Of a DNA stretch of 64,000 bases, positions 27,496 through 44,667 are shown piece after piece. The notes below the pieces were generated by a model that ran no database searches, had not been told where the DNA came from, and worked only from the letters and a program-made list of their open reading frames with translations. The stretch's first letter is position 1, and every line of letters starts with the position of its first letter. This DNA is from Roseibium sp. HPY-6 (GTDB lineage: Bacteria; Pseudomonadota; Alphaproteobacteria; Rhizobiales; Stappiaceae). The stretch spans positions 2,153,793-2,217,792 of the forward strand of contig NZ_JBEWCD010000002.1 of assembly GCF_040530035.1 (NCBI RefSeq). Reading direction: 5' to 3'. The position numbers were made by a program, and so were the translations under genes.

Positions 27496-28932
27496 TCACG
27501 AACCGGGACGGTAATTTTCCAGGCCATGCCTGCGCAGCTTGATGTAGAGACTTTGCCGGGAGAGCCCGAGCATTTCCGCAGCACTTGCCCTGTTGTTGTT
27601 TGTCTGGTCAAGGGCAGCTTCGATGCAGATTTTCTCAACAACATCCAAAGACTCTCTGATCAGCTCTTTCAGGGGGACTTTGCCGACAAGGCTTGCAAAG
27701 CCTTCCGCCTGTTCCTTGCTTGCAGGCGACCGTAGGCCGATGCTCTCCGGCTTGGCTGCCTGCGGGACAATGATGAGCTGAACCGTCCCCGACTTTGAAT
27801 CAAAGTGAGCGGACAAGGTGATTGGCTGCTGACCGCCGATGTTGTCGCTCAGAACGGAAGAGTAGCCCCGTACCGTTCGCTCATCGCTGGCTCGCGCAAA
27901 CAGCACGTTCAAATCCACTGCCGATTTACCGATCCAGTTGCTGGCATTTCTGCCAAGGACCTGATTGAGCGTTGGGGCCTGGACGAGATCCAGAAAGAGC
28001 GCGTTGGCCGAAATGAGATTCCCATCGCTATCGGTTTGGATTGCAGCTTCCGGCAGTGTGTCGAGGCTAATGGCCTGAGATCCAGGCAGGTTATCAGCTG
28101 TGGCATGCTCGGACGGGTCCGTGTCGCCGGCGGACTTCAGCGTTAAAATGAGATTGGCCGCACCGCTTTCACGGTAAGCCCTCAGTTTTGCCTGAAGGTT
28201 CGTTCCCTTTGCACTCTTCAACGCGTCAATGAAAACTGGTTCGCCGCTGTGCCTTGCCTCGCCGATGGCATCACCCAACCGGTCGCGGTCCTGTTTGTTG
28301 AACAACTCGCGAACCGGCTTGTTGAGCAAGTTGCCGGAACTGCCGGCGAGAAGAGCAACTGCGGCAGAGTTGGCCTCAAGGACGGTCCTCTTTTCGCCGT
28401 CAAGCATGATATCGGCAGTTTCCGCGAGCTTGAAGGCCGTCCGGTACCTTGCCTCGGCCTGCCGCAAATCGCGATAGTCTGCTTCCATTGTGATCTGTGC
28501 TTCGACCAGCCTTTGCTGGTCCTGCATCTGTTGCTGCATTTCACGGCCAACAACGATCGTGAAGGGCAATCCCTTTTTTGAAAAAGCCGTATAGGCCACC
28601 GGCAAGTCCGGTTGGCCTGAAGCACTATGGTTTACCTGGTAGCCACGGGCCGGCCGTTTTTTGCCCGGCTTGAGCATAGCGTCGATCTTGGAAACGGATT
28701 CAATCGTGACGCAATCCCGCAGCGCCTTGCCTACGAACTCATCAAGGCCGTAGGCATCAAAGTCAGGGTTCTCGAAATGGGAGTGGGTAATTTTTCCGTT
28801 CTTGTCGACGAGGAAAACAATGTCCGTTCCAAGCCCTATCAGCGAAACCAGCCCTTCGGCCTCGAGTGTTTTCTGCAGTTCACCCGCGACCTCAATGCCT
28901 TGCTGTCCGCTATTAGGGGCGCGTGGGGTCAT
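27496..28932 (-). CDS. ppsR: PpsR/CrtJ photosystem repressor
   Basis: The 478-residue transcriptional regulator has PAS domains (a first PAS near residues 28-110, then coiled-coil-like QQQMQDQQRLVEAQITMEAD, a second PAS around 160-260 and a third around 285-385) and a C-terminal Fis-type HTH (NNRASAAEMLGLSRQSLYIK). PpsR represses bch, crt and puc genes under oxygen by binding TGT-N12-ACA. Only two cysteines are seen, about residue 74 and about 436; the latter sits just before the HTH, like the redox-active Cys of CrtJ. ATG 28932 overlaps the ppaA stop. A TTG 4 codons upstream is less likely. Confidence 0.95.
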   Translation of the reverse strand: MTPRAPNSGQQGIEVAGELQKTLEAEGLVSLIGLGTDIVFLVDKNGKITHSHFENPDFDAYGLDEFVGKALRDCVTIESVSKIDAMLKPGKKRPARGYQVNHSASGQPDLPVAYTAFSKKGLPFTIVVGREMQQQMQDQQRLVEAQITMEADYRDLRQAEARYRTAFKLAETADIMLDGEKRTVLEANSAAVALLAGSSGNLLNKPVRELFNKQDRDRLGDAIGEARHSGEPVFIDALKSAKGTNLQAKLRAYRESGAANLILTLKSAGDTDPSEHATADNLPGSQAISLDTLPEAAIQTDSDGNLISANALFLDLVQAPTLNQVLGRNASNWIGKSAVDLNVLFARASDERTVRGYSSVLSDNIGGQQPITLSAHFDSKSGTVQLIIVPQAAKPESIGLRSPASKEQAEGFASLVGKVPLKELIRESLDVVEKICIEAALDQTNNNRASAAEMLGLSRQSLYIKLRRHGLENYRPGS

Positions 28933-29927
28933 GGGTTTCGCCAATCAATCCTTCTTGTTTTTTCGTATTGTCCACTGCGAATTTGTGGCGAGACGAAATC
29001 CATTTTTTCCAAATTGTTGAAATTATCTGCAATTTTAACCGCTGAATACGCAGTATCGCAAACGCAGTCAATCCCCATTTCCACAAGGAATTCAACTGAG
29101 TCGAGCGCAGCAACGCCACCTGCTATCAGAGGTTGATTTCTGTCTGGTGAACTCAACTTTATGTCGTGAATGAGCTGCTTTACCTGCGATCTGAGGCGCA
29201 TATTGCTCCAGCCGATACACACGGCGTTAGCCTTGGCGACGACACTGCCAATTTCCTGGTGCGTGGGCTCATCGTGCGCAAGCACCTGATGTTGCCACCC
29301 GAACGCTTGAAAGAACGCGCCCGTTAAGTGCGCCATAAGGCTGTGTTGCTCGTCTTTGGGCAGAAGGATCGCCGCGAATGGAGCGGAATGAGCGCTTATG
29401 CGGTCAGCGGTTTCAATGGACAGTGCTTGAGCAAGATCCTGCAATCTCGTGGAGGCGATTGTGACATCAATGAAACTGGATGTGTCATCAGACCATTCCC
29501 GGCCGAGCTGTCTTGCAACAGCCTCAACCGCGAGGACCTTGAGCGCTGGCGGTGAACTTGCCGGAAGCGCGTTTTCAAGGCAGGAGAGCAATTGATCGAG
29601 CCGGGTTCCAGGTTCCACGATGAGCCGGTGGAGACCGGCAATCGCATCCTCGTAGCGGGGGTGGTTTTCAAGGCCCGTGTCCAGGTCAACAGACAATTGC
29701 TCAGCTGTCATCGCTGCCACCGGCCCTTCGATAAGGTGACGAAGCTTGTTCTTGTCACCCCTGTGCAAACGGTTTCGTTTTAGCACTTGTGCATCGCGCG
29801 TGACAAAACCTTCGGCGCTGGCGTCAGTCCTTGACTGCTCGCGCTCATCACTCGATGGGGAACCAATTGTGCCGGTTATCCTCACTTTGCATCGGGCCTC
29901 CCTGACCGTTGCCGTTGGGACACGCAT
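28929..29927 (-). CDS. ppaA: PpaA/AerR-type cobalamin-binding antirepressor
   Basis: The 332-residue protein lies directly upstream of and overlaps ppsR, as in purple bacteria, where PpaA/AerR modulates PpsR/CrtJ. It has a helical cap (LGREWSDDTSSFIDVTIAST, residues ~141-160) and a Rossmann-type B12 domain in which the HxxG motif is changed (His195 in DEQHSLMA, Met at the Gly position). The first ~70 residues are polar and lack similarity that I recognise, so a later start is possible. It is divergent from bchF. Confidence 0.9.
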   Translation of the reverse strand: MRVPTATVREARCKVRITGTIGSPSSDEREQSRTDASAEGFVTRDAQVLKRNRLHRGDKNKLRHLIEGPVAAMTAEQLSVDLDTGLENHPRYEDAIAGLHRLIVEPGTRLDQLLSCLENALPASSPPALKVLAVEAVARQLGREWSDDTSSFIDVTIASTRLQDLAQALSIETADRISAHSAPFAAILLPKDEQHSLMAHLTGAFFQAFGWQHQVLAHDEPTHQEIGSVVAKANAVCIGWSNMRLRSQVKQLIHDIKLSSPDRNQPLIAGGVAALDSVEFLVEMGIDCVCDTAYSAVKIADNFNNLEKMDFVSPQIRSGQYEKTRRIDWRNP

Positions 29928-29991
29928 GCGATTGTGTCCCTCTTGCTTGCTGCAACTGCGAGCGCCTTAGCATGACTCTGTTATGAGTGAG

Positions 29992-30025
29992 TGTAAATAA
30001 AAATATACGTCATGTTTAGTTGACA
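29992..30025. promoter_or_regulatory. tandem near-match PpsR sites between ppaA and bchF
   Basis: TGT-N12-ACG (29992-30009) and CGT-N12-ACA (30008-30025) each have one mismatch from the consensus and overlap by two bases. They lie 70-100 bp upstream of bchF and 65-98 bp upstream of ppaA, so one region could control both. They are less certain than the perfect sites. Confidence 0.5.
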
Positions 30026-30095
30026 CTTTTGCGCCAGAAGCGTTACGCTTCCTCATCTGCCGGACCCTGATGTCTGGGTTCGGGGGGAGGAGCAC

Positions 30096-38187
<8,092 letters not shown>

Positions 38188-38203
38188 AAGGGCTGAGACG
38201 ACG

Positions 38204-38923
38204 ATGACACGGGCCAACTACCTGCAGCGGATCGGTGAAATCGAACATTATTTCGATCGTACAGCGCTGGATGCCTGGAAGAAGCTGACAGGCGATCAGC
38301 CGGTCAGCGGCATTCGCGCAACCGTCCGTCGGGGCCGGGATGAGATGCGTAACACGCTTGCCGGCTGGCTGCCGCAGGATCTGAGCGGCTGGCGCATTCT
38401 GGATGCCGGTTGCGGGTCCGGGGTGCTGTCGCTCGAACTCCTGGCAAGAGGGGCAGATGTTGTCGGCATCGATCTGTCCGCACGCATGATTTCCTATGCG
38501 CGGCAACGGGCGGCGGACATGCGTGCTGCCGGCAGTCTGCCTCAGGCAGGCTCAGTCGAATTCAGAAGCGGCGACATGCTTGATCCGGCGCTCGGAACCT
38601 TCGACGCCGTTGTCGCCATGGATGTCTTGATCCACTACGCACCGGAAGATGCAAAGCGGGTCCTGGAAGGCCTGGCAATGCGCACCCGGCGCAGTCTGCT
38701 GTTCACCCTCGCGCCCAGCTCCCATCTGCTGCGAGCGATGTTGATGGTTGGCAAGGCCTTTCCGAGGGGAGACCGGGCGCCTGCCATCTATCCGACCCAT
38801 CCGGAACGGCTTGTGCACCAGCTCGTCCAGCAACCGCATATGACCGGCTGGCACGCAGGCCGCACACATCGGATCTCGGTCGGGTTCTACACCTCACAAG
38901 CCATGGAGGTGGTCCGGTCGTGA
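38204..38923 (+). CDS. bchM: Mg-protoporphyrin IX methyltransferase
   Basis: The 239-residue SAM-dependent methyltransferase makes Mg-protoporphyrin monomethyl ester, the substrate of BchE/AcsF. SAM motif I is LDAGCGSGVLSLELLARGA (near residues 66-84), and other motifs are FDAVVAMDVLIHY and YPTHPERLV. ATG 38204 is preferred. A frame from 38165 would add 13 residues read inside the end of bchL. It is coupled to lhaA. Confidence 0.94.
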   Translation: MTRANYLQRIGEIEHYFDRTALDAWKKLTGDQPVSGIRATVRRGRDEMRNTLAGWLPQDLSGWRILDAGCGSGVLSLELLARGADVVGIDLSARMISYARQRAADMRAAGSLPQAGSVEFRSGDMLDPALGTFDAVVAMDVLIHYAPEDAKRVLEGLAMRTRRSLLFTLAPSSHLLRAMLMVGKAFPRGDRAPAIYPTHPERLVHQLVQQPHMTGWHAGRTHRISVGFYTSQAMEVVRS

Positions 38924-40359
38924 TGCTGAACGCCGCAAACAGGAAGATGATCGCGCTCTGGCAGAAGGCCGGAACGCGTTTCATGCCGTTTGCGGATGCG
39001 GCCTCGGAAGACGTGCCTCTTTCCCGCCTTCTGCGCCTCGCTCTGTTCCAGGTTTCGGCGGGCTGCGTCCTTGTTCTATTGACCGGTACCTTGAACCGGG
39101 TGTTGATCGTCGAGCTCGGCGTTTCGGTTGCGCTTGTGTCCGCCGTCGTTGCGATACCGGTGCTCGCTGCCCCGCTGCGCCTTTTGATCGGATACCGGTC
39201 CGACACCTACAAGTCGGTGCTCGGTTGGCGGCGCGTCCCCTATATCTGGTTCGGCAGCCTGCTTCAGTTTGGCGGTCTGGCCATCATGCCCTTCGTGCTG
39301 CTGCTCCTGCACACGCAGACTGTCGGGCCCAGCTGGGCCGGGCCAGCCGGCGCAGCATTTGCCTTCCTTTTGACAGGGTTTGGGCTCCACACGGCGCAAA
39401 CAGCCGGTCTGGCTCTCGCAACAGACATCGTTCCGTCCGAGAAACGGCCCCGTGTCGTGGCATTGCTCTATGTAATGCTGCTTGTCGGAATGATCGTTGC
39501 CTCGGTCTTTTACAGCATTTTCCTCGTCGACTTTTCGCACAAACAGCTGATTCAGGTGATTCAGGGAACGGCCCTGCTGACCCTTGTGATCAATGTCATT
39601 GCCATCTGGAAACAGGAAGCGCGGGACCCGAGCCGCACGGCGGCCGACAGGAAGCTCGTCGGGTTCTTTGAAGCTCTCTCCGACTACCGCAAGCACCCCG
39701 GCACCATGCGTTTGTTGTTAGCTGTGGCGCTCGGATCCGCAGCCTTTTCCATGCAGGACATCCTGCTTGAACCTTATGGCGGCGAAATCCTGGGTATGAG
39801 CGTTGCGCAGACGACGCTCCTGACAGGCCTCTGGGCTGCTGGAACCATGTCCGGTTTCGCCTGGGCCGCATACAGCCTGAATCAAGGTGCGCACATGTAC
39901 CGCGTGGCAGCACGCGGGCTGCTTATAGGAATAGCGGCGTTTTCAGGCATCATACTCGCTTCGCCGCTGGGCATGGACGGATTGTTCTTTGCAGGCGCGG
40001 TCGGAGTCGGATTGGGCGGCGGGCTGTTTGCCGTCTGCACAATGCTGGCTGCGATGGGCATCTCCAAAAAGGCCGACAGCGGCATCCTTGTCGGGGCCTG
40101 GAGCGCGGTTCAGGCAACAGCGATCGGCGTCAGTCTGCTTTTGGGCGGGGTTATCAAGAATGTCGTCAACGCGCTTGCGTTCGAAGGCGTTCTCGGGCCG
40201 GCGATGAACACCGCCGGTACGGGATATCTCTTTGTCTATCACCTTGAAATCGGACTTCTTTTTCTTTGTCTGGCGGTTCTCGGACCTTTGACAGGTCTGC
40301 GCTACAGGCAAACCCAGGAAAGTGACACGCGATTTGGATTGGCCGAACTACCGGGCTGA
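38920..40359 (+). CDS. lhaA: light-harvesting complex 1 assembly protein LhaA (PucC family)
   Basis: The 479-residue protein has about 12 membrane segments of the PucC/LhaA family (LTGTLNRVLIVELGVSVALV; YRSDTYKSVLGWRRVPYIWF; QDILLEPYGGEILGMSVAQT). LhaA is needed for LH1 assembly. It is probably started by GTG 38920, 10 nt after GGAGG; ATG 38923 is the alternative (TGATG overlap with bchM). It lies directly before puhA, the usual place for lhaA. Confidence 0.93.
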   Translation: MMLNAANRKMIALWQKAGTRFMPFADAASEDVPLSRLLRLALFQVSAGCVLVLLTGTLNRVLIVELGVSVALVSAVVAIPVLAAPLRLLIGYRSDTYKSVLGWRRVPYIWFGSLLQFGGLAIMPFVLLLLHTQTVGPSWAGPAGAAFAFLLTGFGLHTAQTAGLALATDIVPSEKRPRVVALLYVMLLVGMIVASVFYSIFLVDFSHKQLIQVIQGTALLTLVINVIAIWKQEARDPSRTAADRKLVGFFEALSDYRKHPGTMRLLLAVALGSAAFSMQDILLEPYGGEILGMSVAQTTLLTGLWAAGTMSGFAWAAYSLNQGAHMYRVAARGLLIGIAAFSGIILASPLGMDGLFFAGAVGVGLGGGLFAVCTMLAAMGISKKADSGILVGAWSAVQATAIGVSLLLGGVIKNVVNALAFEGVLGPAMNTAGTGYLFVYHLEIGLLFLCLAVLGPLTGLRYRQTQESDTRFGLAELPG

Positions 40360-40394
40360 GCCCGCACGGCCGAGAACTGAATGGAGGAATTGAC

Positions 40395-41180
40395 ATGACC
40401 GGTTCCCTCGGCGGCAGCTTGGATGTCGCACAAGTGGTGCTCTACGCGTTCTGGATCTTCTTCGCAGGGTTGATCTGGTACATCCGCCAGGAAGACCGTC
40501 GTGAAGGCTACCCCCTGGAAGACGATGTCACCGGCAGGCACAGCAAGGATCCCTGGCTGTTCGTACCCGACAAAAAGACCTTCGTCCTGCCGCACGGTCA
40601 GGGCGTGAAAAAGGTTCCCGATTTCAAACGGGACGATCGCCCACTCAACGCCAAAAGGACGGCCAAGGGACCCGGCTATCCACTCGTACCGGAAGGTAAT
40701 CCCCTCCTGGCCGGTGTTGGCCCCGGATCCTGGGCTGAACGTTCCGATACGCCCGACATGACCGCCCATGGTGATGCGCGCATTGTTCCGATGCGCACGG
40801 CGGAAGGTTTCGACATCGCTGAAGGTGAAACCAACCCGATCGGGCTGACTGTCATTGGGTGTGACGGAAAGGCAGCAGGCACGGTCAAGGATGTCTGGGT
40901 CGACCGCGCGGAACACCTGATCCGTTATTACGAGATCGAGGTCGAGGGCGGCTCGCCCAGCACGCTGTTGCCGAACAATTTCGTCGTGATCAAGGGCGGG
41001 AATGCACGGGGCAGGGCACCTCGTCTTTATGTCCATGCAATTACGTCGGGACAGTTTGCGGATGTTCCAGCACGGGCCAAGGAAGAAACGGTGACGCTGC
41101 TCGAGGAAGACAAGATTGCCGCCTATTTCGGTGCTGGTCTCCTCTATGCGCTGCGTGACCGTCAGGAGGCGTTCCTGTGA
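40395..41180 (+). CDS. puhA: photosynthetic reaction centre H subunit
   Basis: The 261-residue protein has one N-terminal membrane helix (LDVAQVVLYAFWIFFAGLIW, ~9-28). A cytoplasmic domain follows, with REGYPLEDD and the PRC-barrel part (GTVKDVWVDRAEHLIRYYEI). It caps the L/M reaction centre and guides protons to QB. A GGAGG lies about 8 nt upstream of ATG 40395. The stop overlaps puhB by 4 bp. Confidence 0.96.
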   Translation: MTGSLGGSLDVAQVVLYAFWIFFAGLIWYIRQEDRREGYPLEDDVTGRHSKDPWLFVPDKKTFVLPHGQGVKKVPDFKRDDRPLNAKRTAKGPGYPLVPEGNPLLAGVGPGSWAERSDTPDMTAHGDARIVPMRTAEGFDIAEGETNPIGLTVIGCDGKAAGTVKDVWVDRAEHLIRYYEIEVEGGSPSTLLPNNFVVIKGGNARGRAPRLYVHAITSGQFADVPARAKEETVTLLEEDKIAAYFGAGLLYALRDRQEAFL

Positions 41181-41857
41181 AACAGTTTGTCACCAGGGAG
41201 CATGAACTTGAGCCCGTACCGGGTTTGCCGGGAACCCTTCCCGACGGCGAGCAAATCCTTTGGCAGGGTCGCCCGTCCGCGCGCCTTGTTGCACGTCATG
41301 TCCTCAAGAACCGCTGGATTGCGGGATATTTTCTGCTGTTGGCGGTATGGGCCGTCATTGGCGGGCTCTACGACGGCCGGCCCCTCGCGGGGATCGTATT
41401 TTCCGTTGCCGTCCTGACTGCGCTCGCGGCCATCGTGATCGGCATGCTCGAATTGTTTGCCTGGGGGGTCCAGAAGACAACTCTTTATACAATCACCACA
41501 AACCGGGTTGTGTTGCGGTTTGGCGTGGCCTTTTCCATAACGCTCAATCTGCCCTTCAAGCAGATTGGCGCGCTCGCTTTGGCAGACCAGGGCAAAGGTG
41601 CGGGCAATGTCGCTATCCAGCTTCTGCCCGGGCACCGCCTGTCCTGGCTGGTTCAATGGCCGCATGTGCGCGGCTGGCGGTTTGCGAATGTCGAACCCAG
41701 CCTGATTTGCCTGACAGATGCGAAAAGAGCCTCCGATGTCCTGGCATTGGCCATCAGTCAGCATGCATCCGTGCACTCAGGTCACGCGCGCCTTACGCAG
41801 GTCGGCCCTCTCCAGGGAACGGCCGTTGCACCGGCAGCAGTGGAAGCTGCGGAATAG
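41177..41857 (+). CDS. puhB: PuhB, photosynthetic complex assembly protein
   Basis: The 226-residue membrane protein has the PuhB pattern, with LPDGEQILWQGRPS at the start, two to three hydrophobic segments and a PH-like part with YTITTNRVVLRFGVAF. PuhB helps assemble the RC-LH1 complex. GTG is used at 41177 (MKQFVTREHE), overlapping the puhA stop. Confidence 0.93.
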   Translation: MKQFVTREHELEPVPGLPGTLPDGEQILWQGRPSARLVARHVLKNRWIAGYFLLLAVWAVIGGLYDGRPLAGIVFSVAVLTALAAIVIGMLELFAWGVQKTTLYTITTNRVVLRFGVAFSITLNLPFKQIGALALADQGKGAGNVAIQLLPGHRLSWLVQWPHVRGWRFANVEPSLICLTDAKRASDVLALAISQHASVHSGHARLTQVGPLQGTAVAPAAVEAAE

Positions 41858-41866
41858 GAGGCGGGA

Positions 41867-42361
41867 ATGGGGTCCGTATCTCACCTTGGGTATTTCGGTA
41901 AGCGCAAAGGCAAGCGCACCAACACCTTTCCGAAGGGGGTGCTGATCGGTGCAATCGCGTTGCTCGTCTTCGCTGCGGGTGCAGTTGTGTTCGGTCAGAC
42001 GACCGGTATTGGCGTCATCAAGCATCGTGCCGGTGCCCCTGTTGCGATCCGTGACGTGACGATTACGCGCTCCGCCGGTGATCAGGTGATCGTCAAAGAC
42101 GCCCGCAGCGGTGTTCAGATCGCCGCGTACGAAAAAGACGCAGGTGGATTTGTGCGCGGCTCGCTACGGGCGTTTGAACGCATGCGCATGGTTGCCAAGG
42201 TTTCGGATACCGCACCCTACCGGATCATCAAATGGGAGGCGGGTACCGTCAGCCTTTCGGACACTGCGACTGGGGAACGTATCTATTTGGAAGCTTTTGG
42301 CAAAGACAACGCTGCGGCTTTCGAATTTCTGCTTGGTCAAGAGGGAGGAGCAAGCCAATGA
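41867..42361 (+). CDS. puhC: PuhC, photosynthetic complex assembly protein
   Basis: The 164-residue protein has one membrane segment (FPKGVLIGAIALLVFAAGAV, ~21-40) and a periplasmic domain, as in PuhC of Rhodobacter, which supports RC-LH1 assembly. It lies 9 bp after puhB, and its stop overlaps the ATG of the next small gene. Confidence 0.9.
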   Translation: MGSVSHLGYFGKRKGKRTNTFPKGVLIGAIALLVFAAGAVVFGQTTGIGVIKHRAGAPVAIRDVTITRSAGDQVIVKDARSGVQIAAYEKDAGGFVRGSLRAFERMRMVAKVSDTAPYRIIKWEAGTVSLSDTATGERIYLEAFGKDNAAAFEFLLGQEGGASQ

Positions 42362-42663
42362 ACCCGATATTTGGACTGTTGAGGTGGAAGGAAGACGTCG
42401 ACTGCACCGTTGAGATCAACAACACGTTCGATCAGCTTGGTGCACATGTTCGCTTTGACAACGGTGTTGTCGTGCACCCGGGCGACGAAGTGTTCGTTCA
42501 CGGTGCTCCCATCTCGATCCCCTACGGCGAGAGCGAGAGTTTCCGTCGCAAAGCAACGATCCAGCGGGCAAGTGCGCTGGAACGCGTCTGGACCCGTGCA
42601 ACCGGCGATTTCGAATTCATGGAACTGTGCGAATTCAGCTTCACAGAGAGGGCGCTGTCATGA
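42358..42663 (+). CDS. small conserved-position protein between puhC and acsF
   Basis: The 101-residue soluble protein begins MNPIFGLLRWKEDVDCTVEI and includes DNGVVVHPGDEVFVHGAPIS and a C-terminal FEFMELCEFSFTE. ATG 42358 overlaps the puhC stop, and the stop overlaps the acsF start (ATGA), so it is translated as part of the operon. I do not recognise a named family. A short unknown gene in this slot is seen in related clusters. A role next to the cyclase AcsF is likely but not shown. Confidence 0.85.
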   Translation: MNPIFGLLRWKEDVDCTVEINNTFDQLGAHVRFDNGVVVHPGDEVFVHGAPISIPYGESESFRRKATIQRASALERVWTRATGDFEFMELCEFSFTERALS

Positions 42664-43769
42664 ACAAGACCGTATCTCCGGCCGATCTGGCCGCCAATGA
42701 GCCGACGATAGAAAAGCGCCTGGCCGCCCAAAACGACACAACCCGTAGCGCCATGGTGTCCACGATGCTGACACCACGGTTTTACACGACCGACTTCGAT
42801 GAAATGGACAAGATCGACGTCGAGCCGGTGCGCGAGGAATGGGACGCTCTCATTTCCCAGATGCGCAGCGATCCGAACCGGGGCCATTTCAAACGGAACG
42901 AGGAGTGGGAAGACATAGACATCGATGCTCTTCCGGATGACCTGCGTGAAGAGCTGATCGACTTTCTTGTCTCATCGCTGACATCGGAGTTTTCGGGCTG
43001 CGTCCTCTACAAGGAAATGAAGCGGCGTGGAAAGAACAAAGAGATCTGCGAGCTTTTCGGCTACATGAGCCGCGACGAATCCCGTCATGCGGGGTTCATC
43101 AATGACGCGCTGAAGGATTTCGGCATCGGCGTGAATATGGGTTTTCTCGCGAAGGCCAAGAAATACACCTACTTCAAACCGAAGTTCATCTACTACGCGA
43201 CCTACCTGTCCGAAAAGATCGGGTATGCGCGCTATATCACCATTTACCGCCATCTGGAAAAGCATCCTGATCAGCGCTTCCACCCGATCTTCAAATGGTT
43301 CAAACAGTGGTGCAATGACGAGTTCTCCCATGGAGAGGCGTTCTCGCTGATCATCCGCTCGGACAGACGCCTGCTTGAGGGCCGAAACAAGCTTTGGATC
43401 AAATTCTTCCTGCTCGCGGTGTTTGCGACCATGTATGTGCGCGATCACATGCGTCCGGCGTTTCACCAGGCGCTTGGGGTCGATATTGAAGACTATGACA
43501 TGAAGGTTTTCCGCCTGACGTCCGAGATCTCCCGCCAATGCTTCCCGCTCGTGCTGGATCTGGAAAACCCGGCGCTGGTGGAAGGGTTCCGCCGCATGGA
43601 GCGTATCAACCGGAAAATGCAGGCTGCAACCGAAAAAGGTGGCGTGACAGGCGCCGTCGGAAAAGCCTGGTGGGGTGCCGCCGCCGGCGTCAACTTCCTG
43701 CGCATGTACATGGTGCCTTCAATAAAGAACGACTTGCCGGAAACCTCCCGGCTGCAGCCGGTCTGGTGA
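42660..43769 (+). CDS. acsF: aerobic Mg-protoporphyrin IX monomethyl ester cyclase
   Basis: The 369-residue diiron enzyme uses O2 to form ring E. Diiron motifs are in the TSEFSGCVLYKEMKRRG region, YMSRDESRHAGF and WCNDEFSHGEAF. It begins MNKTVSPADLAANEPTIEKR. ATG 42660 overlaps the preceding stop. With BchE it gives two routes to the same step under high and low oxygen. Confidence 0.95.
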   Translation: MNKTVSPADLAANEPTIEKRLAAQNDTTRSAMVSTMLTPRFYTTDFDEMDKIDVEPVREEWDALISQMRSDPNRGHFKRNEEWEDIDIDALPDDLREELIDFLVSSLTSEFSGCVLYKEMKRRGKNKEICELFGYMSRDESRHAGFINDALKDFGIGVNMGFLAKAKKYTYFKPKFIYYATYLSEKIGYARYITIYRHLEKHPDQRFHPIFKWFKQWCNDEFSHGEAFSLIIRSDRRLLEGRNKLWIKFFLLAVFATMYVRDHMRPAFHQALGVDIEDYDMKVFRLTSEISRQCFPLVLDLENPALVEGFRRMERINRKMQAATEKGGVTGAVGKAWWGAAAGVNFLRMYMVPSIKNDLPETSRLQPVW

Positions 43770-43776
43770 CGCGTAC

Positions 43777-44634
43777 ATGATGAACCTTGCGAACCCGGTC
43801 ACAGCAATTCTGGTAGCCATCGGTGTCTGGTGGCTGTCGACCGGGCTCGTCCTGGCGATGGTTCACTGGTCTACCAATCGAAAACTGGAGCCCTGGCAGC
43901 TCCTGCCGATTGTGACCGTTTTCGGTGTCGTTGGGTTTCTGCTCATGCTTTATGGCAGCCGCAACCTGACGCCGCTCGGATCTTACGCCGGGTTCTTCGG
44001 CGCACTTCTTGTGTGGGCCTGGCACGAAACCACGTTCCTGACCGGCATGGTCACTGGCCGCCGGAAAGGCGAATGTCCGCCAGGGCTATCGGGTTTCGAG
44101 CGTTTCAAGGCGGCGTGGAAAGCAGTTTGCGACCATGAAATCGCAATACTCGTCACCGGCATTTTCCTTTGGGCCACGCTTGCAGGTGGTGACAATCTGT
44201 TCGGACTGGCGACGTTTGGCCTTCTATGGGGTATGCGCATTTCGTCCAAGGTGCTGATTTTTCTCGGCGCGCGTCATGCGGTCAGCGGTCTGATGCCGCC
44301 GGCGATCCTCCATCTGCGCACCTATTTCAACACCGGCCGCACGACACGCCTGTTTCCGGTGATCCTGGCAATTGCGACAGGTCTGTTTGCAACTCTTGTG
44401 GTCGGCGCTGCACAAGCGAATCTCGACTATTCCGTGGTTGGACATATTCTGCTTGCGACCTTTATGGCGCTCGCGATCTTTGAACATCTCATTCTGGTTT
44501 TGCCGGTATCCGACACTGCGCTTTGGCGCTGGGCGGTACCCAAGAGGGTCCCGGCCGATGCGGTTCCGAACGCAACACAAACAAACTTGTCGTCTATCGG
44601 CGCGGCTGCGAAGCGCCAGACGGACGCACCCTGA
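43777..44634 (+). CDS. puhE: PuhE, photosynthetic complex assembly protein
   Basis: The 285-residue polytopic membrane protein (about seven segments) has the DUF3623 pattern (GSYAGFFGALLVWAWHETTF; GARHAVSGLMPPAILHLRTY). PuhE influences RC-LH1 assembly and bacteriochlorophyll levels in Rhodobacter. ATG ATG occurs at 43777/43780, so the exact start is open by one codon. It follows acsF by 7 bp. Confidence 0.92.
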   Translation: MMNLANPVTAILVAIGVWWLSTGLVLAMVHWSTNRKLEPWQLLPIVTVFGVVGFLLMLYGSRNLTPLGSYAGFFGALLVWAWHETTFLTGMVTGRRKGECPPGLSGFERFKAAWKAVCDHEIAILVTGIFLWATLAGGDNLFGLATFGLLWGMRISSKVLIFLGARHAVSGLMPPAILHLRTYFNTGRTTRLFPVILAIATGLFATLVVGAAQANLDYSVVGHILLATFMALAIFEHLILVLPVSDTALWRWAVPKRVPADAVPNATQTNLSSIGAAAKRQTDAP

Positions 44635-44667
44635 CGCGAAAAAATGATGAGGGAAGAGGAGAGGCCG

